Source: Bacteroidota bacterium
GTDB lineage: Bacteria > Bacteroidota > Bacteroidia > Chitinophagales > Chitinophagaceae
Direction of reading: 5' to 3'
NCBI GenBank assembly: GCA_016868895.1
Contig: VGFK01000003.1
Span: forward strand, 1 to 64,000
DNA length: 64,000 nt
The position numbers were made by a program, and so were the translations under genes. A model generated the notes under the pieces. That model did no database searches. It was not told the origin of the DNA and was given only the letters and a program-made list of their open reading frames with translations. Positions 52,494-59,198 of the stretch are shown here, in pieces. Positions within the stretch are counted from its first letter, which is position 1; every line of letters starts with the position of its first letter.

Positions 52494-53188
52494 TGCAACG
52501 CATGGGTTCATTGATCAGGTTATCGGTCGTGTTTGTTATCATGATCCTGTTGGTATGGGCCTGTGCAGCATCGCAAAAACAATCGGGTATGACAACACGG
52601 CAATCGGTTTTGAAATCCATTTATCCGGCATTGCGTTCGGTTACGCATTTTTTTGGTGTGAAGAGTGCAGTGGAAACTCCGGCGAACAACGTAGATCCTC
52701 GTTCGAGTGTATATGATATTCCGTTTGAACTGATCGATGGAACGCCTTCGAGTCTTGCGGCATTCAAGGGAAAGAAAATTGTCATTGTCAATACAGCAAG
52801 TGATTGCGGGTATACGGGTCAATACGAAGAACTGCAGCAGTTGCATGTTCAGTCGAATGGAGAATGGGTAATTGTTGGTTTTCCTGCCAACGATTTTAAG
52901 CAACAGGAAAAAGGAAGCAACGAGCAGATCGCACAGTTTTGCAAAAAAAATTACGGTGTAGATTTTCCCATGGCGTCGAAAGTGAGTGTGGTCAAGGGAG
53001 CTGAGCAGCATCAATTGTTCCGATGGCTATCGGATCCCGCGCTGAATGGGTGGAACAGCAAGGCGCCATCTTGGAATTTTTCCAAGTATGTGATTGATGA
53101 GGCAGGCCGACTCACCGGTTATTTTGATCCGGGTGTGAGTCCCCTGGCCAGTGAATTCAAAACTGCTTTGCAAACAGCCAAGCCATAA
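52493..53188 (+). CDS. Glutathione peroxidase-like peroxidase, N-terminally anchored
   Basis: This 231-residue thiol peroxidase has an N-terminal signal or anchor (about 10-27) and a thioredoxin-fold GPx domain from about residue 75. The catalytic Cys is in A-S-D-C-G-Y-T, with the Asn/Gln partner region N-D-F-K-Q-Q-E and W-N-F-S-K-Y. The second Cys of the plant-type motif (F-P-C-N) is Ala here. It probably reduces lipid or organic hydroperoxides with thioredoxin or another reductant in the envelope. It is translationally coupled to the aldehyde dehydrogenase gene. Confidence 0.9.
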   Translation: MQRMGSLIRLSVVFVIMILLVWACAASQKQSGMTTRQSVLKSIYPALRSVTHFFGVKSAVETPANNVDPRSSVYDIPFELIDGTPSSLAAFKGKKIVIVNTASDCGYTGQYEELQQLHVQSNGEWVIVGFPANDFKQQEKGSNEQIAQFCKKNYGVDFPMASKVSVVKGAEQHQLFRWLSDPALNGWNSKAPSWNFSKYVIDEAGRLTGYFDPGVSPLASEFKTALQTAKP

Positions 53189-53198
53189 TATCCGTTGA

Positions 53199-53732
53199 AT
53201 GGAAGAGCAGTACCTGACCCTGGTCAACGAGCACGATGAGCCGGTGGGTTTCATGGAAAAAATGGAGGTGCACCGAAAGGCATTGCTCCATCGCGCATTC
53301 AGTGTATTCCTTTTTAATTCCCGCGGTGAAATGTTGTTGCAGAGGAGGTCGCTGAAAAAATACCACAGTGGTGGGTTGTGGACCAATGCCTGTTGCAGTC
53401 ATCCATATCGTTCGGAAACACCGGTGCAAGCGGCGGTACGACGGGTACGGGAAGAATTGGGTATGGATGTGGCGGTTGTTCCTGCTTTCAGGTTTATTTA
53501 CAAAGCGGAGTTGGACAATGATCTCACTGAATACGAATACGACCATGTGCTGATGGGTCGGCACGACGGTCCCGTTCATGCCAACGAAGATGAGGTAGGC
53601 GACCATCGGTACATGTCGATGGACGAATTGAAACACAGCATCTACGATCATCCTGAAAAGTATACTGCCTGGTTCAAGATTGCATTCCCCATGCTAGAGG
53701 AGTATGTGTCGGCCAACGGATTGCCCGTATGA
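53199..53732 (+). CDS. idi: Isopentenyl-diphosphate delta-isomerase, type I
   Basis: This 177-residue Nudix-fold enzyme interconverts IPP and DMAPP, the building blocks for carotenoids. Catalytic Cys66 lies in T-N-A-C-C-S-H-P, the Nudix-like R-R-V-R-E-E-L-G (81-88) supplies metal-binding Glu, and Y-E-Y-D-H-V is the second conserved site. It is the first gene of the carotenoid series. Its stop overlaps the CrtD-like start by four bases, so the two are coupled. Confidence 0.95.
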   Translation: MEEQYLTLVNEHDEPVGFMEKMEVHRKALLHRAFSVFLFNSRGEMLLQRRSLKKYHSGGLWTNACCSHPYRSETPVQAAVRRVREELGMDVAVVPAFRFIYKAELDNDLTEYEYDHVLMGRHDGPVHANEDEVGDHRYMSMDELKHSIYDHPEKYTAWFKIAFPMLEEYVSANGLPV

Positions 53733-55195
53733 ATCCCCAAAAAATAAGTATAGTCGGAGCCGGAATTGGCGGGATTGCAACAGCGATTCGGTTGGCTGCA
53801 AAAGGACACGAAGTAGTGGTCTTCGAAAAAAATGAAGTACCCGGAGGGAAGATGTATTGGATTGAACGCTCCGGTTATGCATTTGATGCTGGTCCCTCGC
53901 TGTTCACCCAACCACAAAATATTGAAGCGTTATTTGCAGCAGCCGGGGAAACGATGCGGGATCATTTTGACTATGTGTCCGTCGACATTTCCTGCCGTTA
54001 TTTTTTCGAAAACGGAAAACGCATCAACGCGTATACGTCGCATGATCGGCTCGCAGAAGAACTGCATCAAACGGTTGGGGAGCCCAAGGAAAATGTAATT
54101 CGTTACTTGAACGCTTCGCGTCGCGTATACGATGCGGTGGGTACCATTTTTCTCAATCATTCGTTGCATCGGGTATCGACCTGGCTGCATCCCCGAGTTC
54201 TCAAGGCATTGTCTGCAGTCCGCTTCTCCCATCTTTTCGGAACCTTGAACGGGTACAACCGGGCTCATTTCAAAACACCCGAAGCGGTTCAGATCTTCAA
54301 TCGATTTGCTACCTACAACGGGAGCAATCCCTATCGCGCTCCGGGAATGTTGAGTCTGATTCCGCACCTGGAGTTGACGCAGGGGACTTACTATCCAAAA
54401 GGCGGCATGATCAGCATACCCCGCTCGCTTGTGGCACTTGCCAAACGCAAAGGGGTGCGATTTGAATTGAATTCTTCCGTAGAACGCATTGTGTTGGACG
54501 GGGAAACGGTAAAGGGAATCATTTCGAATGATGCCTTTCATCCGGCGGATGCAGTGGTCAGCAACGTTGATGCCTACTATACCTATCAGCGATTATTGGG
54601 AAAGAATCAATTGGCCGAAAACGTATTGCGCAATGAACGAAGTTCCAGTGCCTTCATTTTTTACTGGGGGATGAACCGGTCGTATCCCGCCCTTCACTTG
54701 CACAATATATTTTTCAGTCATTCGTATCAGCAGGAGTTTGCGTGCTTATTCGACACAAAGGAATACCACGAGGATCCAACGATATATATAAATATAACGT
54801 CCAAAATGGAGGAGGGGCAAGCTCCTTCCGGATGTGAAAACTGGTTTGTGATGGTGAATGCACCTGCCCGGGTGGATTTCAATTGGCAGGAACATGCCCG
54901 GTGGTTAAGGGCGAGGGTGATTCAGAAGTTGGAGCGACTCCTGGGGGAGCCTGTTGGAGCGCACATTGCTGTAGAAGAAGTGCTGCATCCAGAACTGATT
55001 CAGCAGCGAACCGATTCTTATCTGGGGTCGCTCTATGGCACCAGCAGCAATTCTAAGTTTTCAGCGTTTTTGCGTCATTCCAATCAGGCATCGGGGGTTC
55101 GAGGATTGTACTGTGTAGGGGGAAGTGTGCATCCCGGTGGGGGAATTCCGCTTTGCCTCAAGGGGGCGGAAATCGTGAGCGGAATGTTTGATTGA
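53729..55195 (+). CDS. crtD: Carotenoid desaturase, CrtD-like (CrtI family)
   Basis: This 488-residue FAD-dependent desaturase has the N-terminal V-G-A-G-I-G-G-I-A (8-16) and the C-terminal family signature G-S-V-H-P-G-G-G-I-P-L. The substrate-side wording F-D-A-G-P-S-L-F-T-Q-P and F-N-R-F-A-T-Y-N-G-S-N-P-Y-R-A-P, with Y-Y-P-K-G-G-M, fits the 1-hydroxycarotenoid 3,4-desaturase (CrtD) branch better than phytoene desaturase, which typically carries G-P-S-W-Y-W-M-P. The neighbouring CruF supplies the hydroxylated substrate such an enzyme needs. Phytoene desaturase remains possible because the two are close paralogues; a phylogeny would decide. Confidence 0.8.
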   Translation: MNPQKISIVGAGIGGIATAIRLAAKGHEVVVFEKNEVPGGKMYWIERSGYAFDAGPSLFTQPQNIEALFAAAGETMRDHFDYVSVDISCRYFFENGKRINAYTSHDRLAEELHQTVGEPKENVIRYLNASRRVYDAVGTIFLNHSLHRVSTWLHPRVLKALSAVRFSHLFGTLNGYNRAHFKTPEAVQIFNRFATYNGSNPYRAPGMLSLIPHLELTQGTYYPKGGMISIPRSLVALAKRKGVRFELNSSVERIVLDGETVKGIISNDAFHPADAVVSNVDAYYTYQRLLGKNQLAENVLRNERSSSAFIFYWGMNRSYPALHLHNIFFSHSYQQEFACLFDTKEYHEDPTIYINITSKMEEGQAPSGCENWFVMVNAPARVDFNWQEHARWLRARVIQKLERLLGEPVGAHIAVEEVLHPELIQQRTDSYLGSLYGTSSNSKFSAFLRHSNQASGVRGLYCVGGSVHPGGGIPLCLKGAEIVSGMFD

Positions 55196-55219
55196 ACCAT
55201 CCCCCCGATGTATTGTTAA

Positions 55220-55906
55220 ATGAACATGCGCCACGGGTTATTGCAACGACTCCCTTCAATATGGATGGTGCCCCAAGTTTTGGGGTGGTCGATTTTCGTT
55301 GCCGTTCTTGTGCATGTGGCTGGTGTTTGGGGAATGCTGGCCGTGGATAAAGAGTTGTTTGTCGCCTACACCCCCGTGAACCTTGTTGCGATGGTGTTGC
55401 TGGTCATCTGGAACGATCGTTCGGATCGCAGCGTACTTTTTCAATTGCTTGCAGGAGTTGCTTCTTTGGGATGGATTGCAGAAATCATCGGCGTGAACAC
55501 CGGTTGGTTGTTTGGGGATTACCGGTATGGCAATGTGTTGGGCGAAGGGATGTGGGGTGTACCGTTTTTGATTGGAGTGAACTGGTTCACGGTTGTTTAT
55601 TGCGCCTATATGTCATCCCGGTGGATCTGCGAACAATTCAGCTGGTCGCATTTGATCCGGGTGCCGTTGTCTGCATTCATGGCCATGGCATTTGATTGGA
55701 TCATGGAACCGGTAGCAGTTGAACTTGGATTTTGGTCCTGGACGAACACGGAGATCCCTCTCTATAATTATATCTGCTGGTATGCGGTAGCATTCATTGC
55801 CAATGTCATCATTGAGCGGATGGCTACCGTTCGGTACAATGCATTTGCACCGTTGTTGTTGCTGGTCCAGTCCCTCTTTTTTATTGCCTTGCGGATGCTG
55901 CTATAG
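55220..55906 (+). CDS. cruF: Carotenoid 1',2'-hydratase, CruF-like
   Basis: This 228-residue polytopic membrane protein of the DUF422/CruF family has typical segments G-W-I-A-E-I-I-G-V-N-T-G-W-L-F-G-D-Y-R-Y-G and D-W-I-M-E-P-V-A. A later L-G-F-W-S-W-T-N-T-E-I-P-L-Y-N-Y segment is also present. CruF adds water to the psi end of acyclic or monocyclic carotenoids. It follows the CrtD-like gene by 24 bp, consistent with successive hydration and 3,4-desaturation of the same end group. The gene closes the left half of the carotenoid region. Confidence 0.85.
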   Translation: MNMRHGLLQRLPSIWMVPQVLGWSIFVAVLVHVAGVWGMLAVDKELFVAYTPVNLVAMVLLVIWNDRSDRSVLFQLLAGVASLGWIAEIIGVNTGWLFGDYRYGNVLGEGMWGVPFLIGVNWFTVVYCAYMSSRWICEQFSWSHLIRVPLSAFMAMAFDWIMEPVAVELGFWSWTNTEIPLYNYICWYAVAFIANVIIERMATVRYNAFAPLLLLVQSLFFIALRMLL

Positions 55907-56011
55907 CAGTTAATTTATCATTGAGTATTTTTTGAGGTTAATTGTAGCTGTTCTTCAGCATCGATTGATTTCTCTGGTATACCTTGTCTCCCCGGCATGC
56001 ACTGCTTGAAC

Positions 56012-56155
56012 ATGGTGAACCAGAACGAAATCCATCCAATTGCGAAAAAGGGACAAACGATCCGATATGCGCACAGCGGACCCGAAATGGCTCATCCGGA
56101 CCTTGCACTGATCCGAAATATCTTCATCAACCTGATCTCCAATGCCATGCATTGA
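56012..56155 (+). pseudogene. Histidine kinase fragment
   Basis: A 47-codon frame ends at TGA 56153-56155. Its product (I-A-K-K-G-Q-T-I-R-Y, then H-S-G-P-E-M-A-H-P-D-L-A-L-I-R-N-I-F-I-N-L-I-S-N-A-M-H) reproduces the start of a histidine kinase ATPase domain up to the N-box. The N-box of intact kinases reads L-x-R-N-I-x-I-N-L-L-S-N-A-x-K-Y. The frame stops where that Lys-Tyr should follow, and no kinase H-box or the rest of the ATPase domain is nearby. It lies in the 55907-56312 gap between cruF and the LOG gene. The rest of the gap shows no other recognisable gene, only a weak ATGAC/GTCAT hairpin (56303-56316) before a T-run. Confidence 0.65.
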
Positions 56156-56312
56156 CGGGAGATCAGGTCGTTCCACGCGTCATTCTCTTTCATGAACAGA
56201 TCCAAAATTTTGCCATCCATTTTCTTTGCTTTTTAATTGTTTTTATCGCACAAAGATGATGGGATGGGCCCTAAAATGGAATGACGAAAAGGTGTAAAAT
56301 AAATGACAATCG

Positions 56313-57029
56313 TCATCTTTTTTCTCCCAGCAGCCAGGAGGGCTTGCGGGTTTCGTATTGGAGGCCGAACTCCTGGATGCAGTCCCGGATGTGGGAAACG
56401 GCTTCGTCGATTGAATCGGTGACCAGGAACAGTTTCAGGTCTTCTTCCGAGATGGTTTTCATCTGCCGCATTTTTTCGATGTGTTCAATGATTTCTTTAT
56501 GGTAGTCTTTGCAGAAGATGATCACCGGGAAGTCTTTGATTTTTCCGGTTTGGATCAGGGTCATGGCTTCGAAGAGTTCATCGAGTGTTCCAAATCCGCC
56601 GGGCATGATTACAAATGCGTAGGAGTATTTGATCAAGAGGGTTTTGCGGACAAAGAAATACCGCATGTTTACCCATTTGTCGAGGTAGGGATTGGGTTGT
56701 TGTTCCATGGGGAGGATGATGTTGCAGCCGACGGAGCGACCGCCTACGTCTTTTGCACCCCGGTTGGCTGCTTCCATGAGTCCTGGTCCCCCGCCCGTCA
56801 GGATCGTGAACCCCAGCTTTGCTGCTTCCGCCGCGAAGCGGCGGGTCAGATCGTAGTATTCGCTTCCCTCGGGAAAGCGGGCCGATCCGAAGACGGTCAC
56901 ACAGGGACCGGAGAAGTGTAATGCCCGAAAGCCACGAATGAATTCAATGCAGACCTTGATCACGAATTTGAAGTCGGCCCACCGGGAACGGGGACCTTCC
57001 AGGAACTTGATCTCGAACTTGTTGGGCAT
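56313..57029 (-). CDS. LOG family (TIGR00730) Rossmann-fold protein
   Basis: This 238-residue protein has the LOG signature P-G-G-F-G-T-L-D-E-L-F-E (nucleotide-monophosphate hydrolysing motif) and G-G-G-P-G-L-M-E-A-A. Relatives release free cytokinin bases from riboside monophosphates or hydrolyse nucleotides such as AMP or pyrimidine nucleotides (PpnN type). The bacterial substrate is not determined by sequence. It is translated leftward from ATG 57029, only 27 bp downstream of a strong intrinsic terminator (57057-57081), so its transcription either starts inside that gap or is controlled by attenuation. Confidence 0.9.
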   Translation of the reverse strand: MPNKFEIKFLEGPRSRWADFKFVIKVCIEFIRGFRALHFSGPCVTVFGSARFPEGSEYYDLTRRFAAEAAKLGFTILTGGGPGLMEAANRGAKDVGGRSVGCNIILPMEQQPNPYLDKWVNMRYFFVRKTLLIKYSYAFVIMPGGFGTLDELFEAMTLIQTGKIKDFPVIIFCKDYHKEIIEHIEKMRQMKTISEEDLKLFLVTDSIDEAVSHIRDCIQEFGLQYETRKPSWLLGEKR

Positions 57030-57056
57030 GGGCCGGCAATTGGTATACGCTAATAT

Positions 57057-57081
57057 AAAAAAAAACCCTGCGAAAGCAGGG
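57057..57081 (-). terminator. Intrinsic terminator, leftward
   Basis: CCCTGC (57066-57071) pairs with GCAGGG (57076-57081) across a GAAA loop. On the minus strand the hairpin is followed by nine T (57065-57057). This is a textbook intrinsic terminator for a leftward transcript entering from the 57082-57400 region, and it sits just upstream of the LOG gene. Confidence 0.8.
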
Positions 57082-57350
57082 CACGTATCTTCAGGCGTTG
57101 GATGACTTGCACTTTTTCATAGTAATCGGATGCCTGATGACTTTGGATAGGGTTGGATTGGTGGTTTTTTTCGGACCGTTGGATTTACGGGCTTTTGGAT
57201 AGGATGATTCGGATCTTAGTTTTCGAATGCCATTGAAATGGCATTCATCGATACCCTAAAACTACTGAAACGCATACAATTCAAACAATTTTTCTTTCCT
57301 AAATATTTCTTAATTAGGTGTTTATACGTAAAGGGCGAATAGGGAAAACA
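57082..57350 (-). other. Intergenic stretch, possible short leftward transcript or leader
   Basis: There is no recognised gene between the LOG start (57029) and umuD (57404). The leftward terminator at 57057-57081 needs a transcript from this stretch. A minus-strand open frame of roughly 52 codons ends with ...K-V-I-R-H-P-I-T-M-K-K-C-K-S-S-N-A and a TGA at 57091-57093, 10 bp before the hairpin. It has no ATG/GTG/TTG near its 5' end. The stretch is rich in ATCCAA-like words on the minus strand and includes the 22-bp palindrome at 57225-57246. It could be a small RNA, a small-protein gene with a non-standard start, or a leader with attenuator for the LOG gene. Confidence 0.4.
57225..57246. repeat. 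22-bp near-perfect palindrome
   Basis: GAATGCCATT (57225-57234) and AATGGCATTC (57237-57246) are exact reverse complements separated by two bases. It lies in the gap between the LOG gene and umuD. It may be an operator or the stem of an RNA hairpin in the presumed leftward transcript. Confidence 0.7.
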
Positions 57351-57358
57351 AATCTTTG

Positions 57359-57398
57359 ATTGCTAAATAAATTAGCATATTATTGCTAATAAAATTAG
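57359..57398. promoter_or_regulatory. Two repeated dyad sites before umuDC (candidate operator)
   Basis: The pattern ATTGCTAA-N5-TTAG occurs at 57359-57375 and again at 57382-57398, 23 bp apart (about two helical turns). Each is a dyad: TGCTAA/TTAGCA in the first and CTAAT/ATTAG in the second. The second ends 6 bp before the umuD ATG. This arrangement suits a repressor of the error-prone polymerase genes. The protein that binds cannot be named from this window. Confidence 0.55.
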
Positions 57399-57403
57399 TT
57401 TTT

Positions 57404-57835
57404 ATGGATGAGGAGATTTATTACGACGCGACCTACGCCGGCTCGAAGTCGTTTCAGCAACAACAGGTGCGTACCGCCAATGCAACGGGTTTTGGGGCGG
57501 CGACCGACGACCATGCGGAGCGGGGCATTGACCTCAACGAACAACTGATCCGCAACAAACCGGCCACGTTTTTCATGCGCGTGCGCGGCGAGGCGATGAT
57601 CGGTGCCGGCATTTTTGACGGCGACACGGTGATCGTGGACCGCAGCATCAAGCCGGTCAGCGGCAAAGTGGTGATTGCAGTACTGAACGGCGACATGCTG
57701 ATTCGCCGACTGGAAAAAGGATTCAATAAAGTGCGGCTCATACCGGAGACCAACCGGCTTGCTCCAATCGAGGTCGATCCTTATGCAGAGTTTTCGATTT
57801 GGGGAGTAGTGACCTACGTGATTCATGCTTGCTGA
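57404..57835 (+). CDS. umuD: UmuD-like S24 protein with lost protease dyad
   Basis: This 143-residue protein has the UmuD layout: a short N-terminal arm with the cleavage-like T-G-F (28-30), then I-D-L-N-E-Q-L-I and A-T-F-F-M-R-V. The S24 core includes G-A-G-I-F-D-G-D-T-V-I-V-D and G-K-V-V-I-A-V-L-N-G. The nucleophile motif G-D-S-M of active UmuD/LexA reads G-E-A-M here, with Ala64 for Ser. The general-base Lys of V-K-K/V-K-R is Arg101 in L-I-R-R-L, so self-cleavage should not occur. ATG 57404 is chosen over an upstream non-ATG start. Two dyad sites precede it and umuC follows after 2 bp, so both are one operon, probably DNA-damage induced. Confidence 0.85.
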   Translation: MDEEIYYDATYAGSKSFQQQQVRTANATGFGAATDDHAERGIDLNEQLIRNKPATFFMRVRGEAMIGAGIFDGDTVIVDRSIKPVSGKVVIAVLNGDMLIRRLEKGFNKVRLIPETNRLAPIEVDPYAEFSIWGVVTYVIHAC

Positions 57836-57837
57836 AC

Positions 57838-59139
57838 ATGTACGCGATTGTTGACTGCAATAGTTTTTATTGTTCCTGCGAGCGGTTGTTTCGCCCGGAC
57901 CTGCAATCGCAGCCGGTAGTGGTATTGAGCAACAACGACGGATGCATCATCTCGCGAAGCGATGAGGCCAAGCGCCTGGGCATTGACATGGGCACACCGT
58001 TGTTCGAGAGCCGAAGGCGCTTGGCCGATAACCGCGTAGCGGTCTTCTCTTCGAACTACAACCTTTACGGCAACATGAGCCTACGCGTGATGGACACGCT
58101 GCGCACCCTCAGCGATGATGCAGAACACCGGTGCGTGGAGGTATACTCGGTAGATGAAGCATTCATCAACCTTGCACACCTGCCCATCGATCGCCTACAG
58201 GGATTTGCCGAACGCTTGCGCGAAGTGGTGGTGCAGTGGACCGGCATACCGGTTTCCATCGGCATCGCTCACTCGAAAGTCCTCAGCAAAGTCGCCAACC
58301 GCATCGCCAAAAAAAACAAGCAACAAACCTGCTGCGTATTGGTGCTGCACGATGAGGCGGCCATCCAGCATGCGCTGGAATCGACCGACGTGTCCGACCT
58401 CTGGGGCATTGGTCGCCGCTACGCCCGCAAACTCAAAGAATGCTACGGCATCAACACTGCCTGGCAACTGCGCCACATGCCGCAGGAATGGGCACGCAAA
58501 AAACTGGGCGGGATAGTAGGGGTGCGCATGATCCGCGAACTCAACGGAGAACCCTGCATTCCATTAAAGGATCCTTTGGAAAAAAAGAAGATGATCGCTA
58601 CTACGCGCATGTTCGGAAAACCGATCTTCACGCTGCATGAACTCGAAGAAGCGGTTGCCACCTACACGGCACGTGCAGCAGAAAAACTGCGTCGGCAATA
58701 CGGTGCTGCTGCTTCGGTGGATGTGTTCCTGGTGTACAACGGGGTAGCGGGACAACCCTATGCCTATGACCCCAAGCACCTGTACAGCCGCGCAACCCTC
58801 CTTCAACCCACTTCCGATACTGCTGCACTCATCAAGGCGGCAGTCCCGCAAGTATCCACCCTCTACCGCAAGGGCGCAAAATACCTGAAGGCCGGAGTGG
58901 TGCTGGGCGACATTGTTCCTGATGATGCGTTGCAGGGAAATTTGTTTGGTTCATCTGCGGGAAGCGACCGCCGTGCATTGATGCAGGCGCTGGACAACAT
59001 CAACTTCAGCATGCGCGATGACATCGTGAAGTTTGCGGTGTCAGGGCTTACCCGCAACTGGAAAATGCGGCAGGAAATGCGCAGCAAACGGTTCACCACG
59101 CGCTGGGATGAACTCTATGAAGTGAACGGAAACTTATGA
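57838..59139 (+). CDS. umuC: Y-family DNA polymerase UmuC
   Basis: This 433-residue translesion polymerase is the catalytic subunit of a Pol V-like enzyme. Active-site carboxylates are Asp6 in V-D-C-N-S-F-Y and D106-E107 in S-V-D-E-A-F. A helix-hairpin-helix region follows (W-G-I-G-R-R-Y-A), then the little-finger domain, and the UmuC-type C-terminus T-T-R-W-D-E-L. It looks intact. ATG 57838 lies 2 bp after the umuD stop. With a non-cleavable UmuD partner, activation may differ from the E. coli pathway. Confidence 0.95.
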   Translation: MYAIVDCNSFYCSCERLFRPDLQSQPVVVLSNNDGCIISRSDEAKRLGIDMGTPLFESRRRLADNRVAVFSSNYNLYGNMSLRVMDTLRTLSDDAEHRCVEVYSVDEAFINLAHLPIDRLQGFAERLREVVVQWTGIPVSIGIAHSKVLSKVANRIAKKNKQQTCCVLVLHDEAAIQHALESTDVSDLWGIGRRYARKLKECYGINTAWQLRHMPQEWARKKLGGIVGVRMIRELNGEPCIPLKDPLEKKKMIATTRMFGKPIFTLHELEEAVATYTARAAEKLRRQYGAAASVDVFLVYNGVAGQPYAYDPKHLYSRATLLQPTSDTAALIKAAVPQVSTLYRKGAKYLKAGVVLGDIVPDDALQGNLFGSSAGSDRRALMQALDNINFSMRDDIVKFAVSGLTRNWKMRQEMRSKRFTTRWDELYEVNGNL

Positions 59140-59173
59140 GGCCTGCAGGTGATGATCGCAACTGCTTTCTGAC

Positions 59174-59181
59174 TAAATTTG
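59174..59181 (+). promoter_or_regulatory. Bacteroidota -7 promoter element for the DHS-like gene
   Basis: TAAATTTG matches TAnnTTTG, 17 bp before ATG 59199 and just after umuC. Confidence 0.6.
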
Positions 59182-59198
59182 CCGCCTAAATCATCACT

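Noticed and set aside
53729-55195. Naming this desaturase phytoene desaturase (CrtI)
   Set aside because: The N-terminal and mid-protein wording and the CruF neighbour fit CrtD better; kept as an alternative in the entry.
56100-56220. Minus-strand frame starting M-D-G-K-I-L-D-L-F across the kinase fragment
   Set aside because: It reads into the antisense of the kinase remnant after 23 codons and stops soon after; probably chance.
56829-56845. CCGCCGC-GAA-GCGGCGG hairpin inside the LOG gene
   Set aside because: The arms are short and encode an ordinary helix; unlike the MeaB case there is no sign of inserted residues.
57091-57250. Small basic protein ending K-K-C-K-S-S-N-A
   Set aside because: The frame lacks any usual start codon and matches no family I recognise, so it is mentioned only within the intergenic entry.
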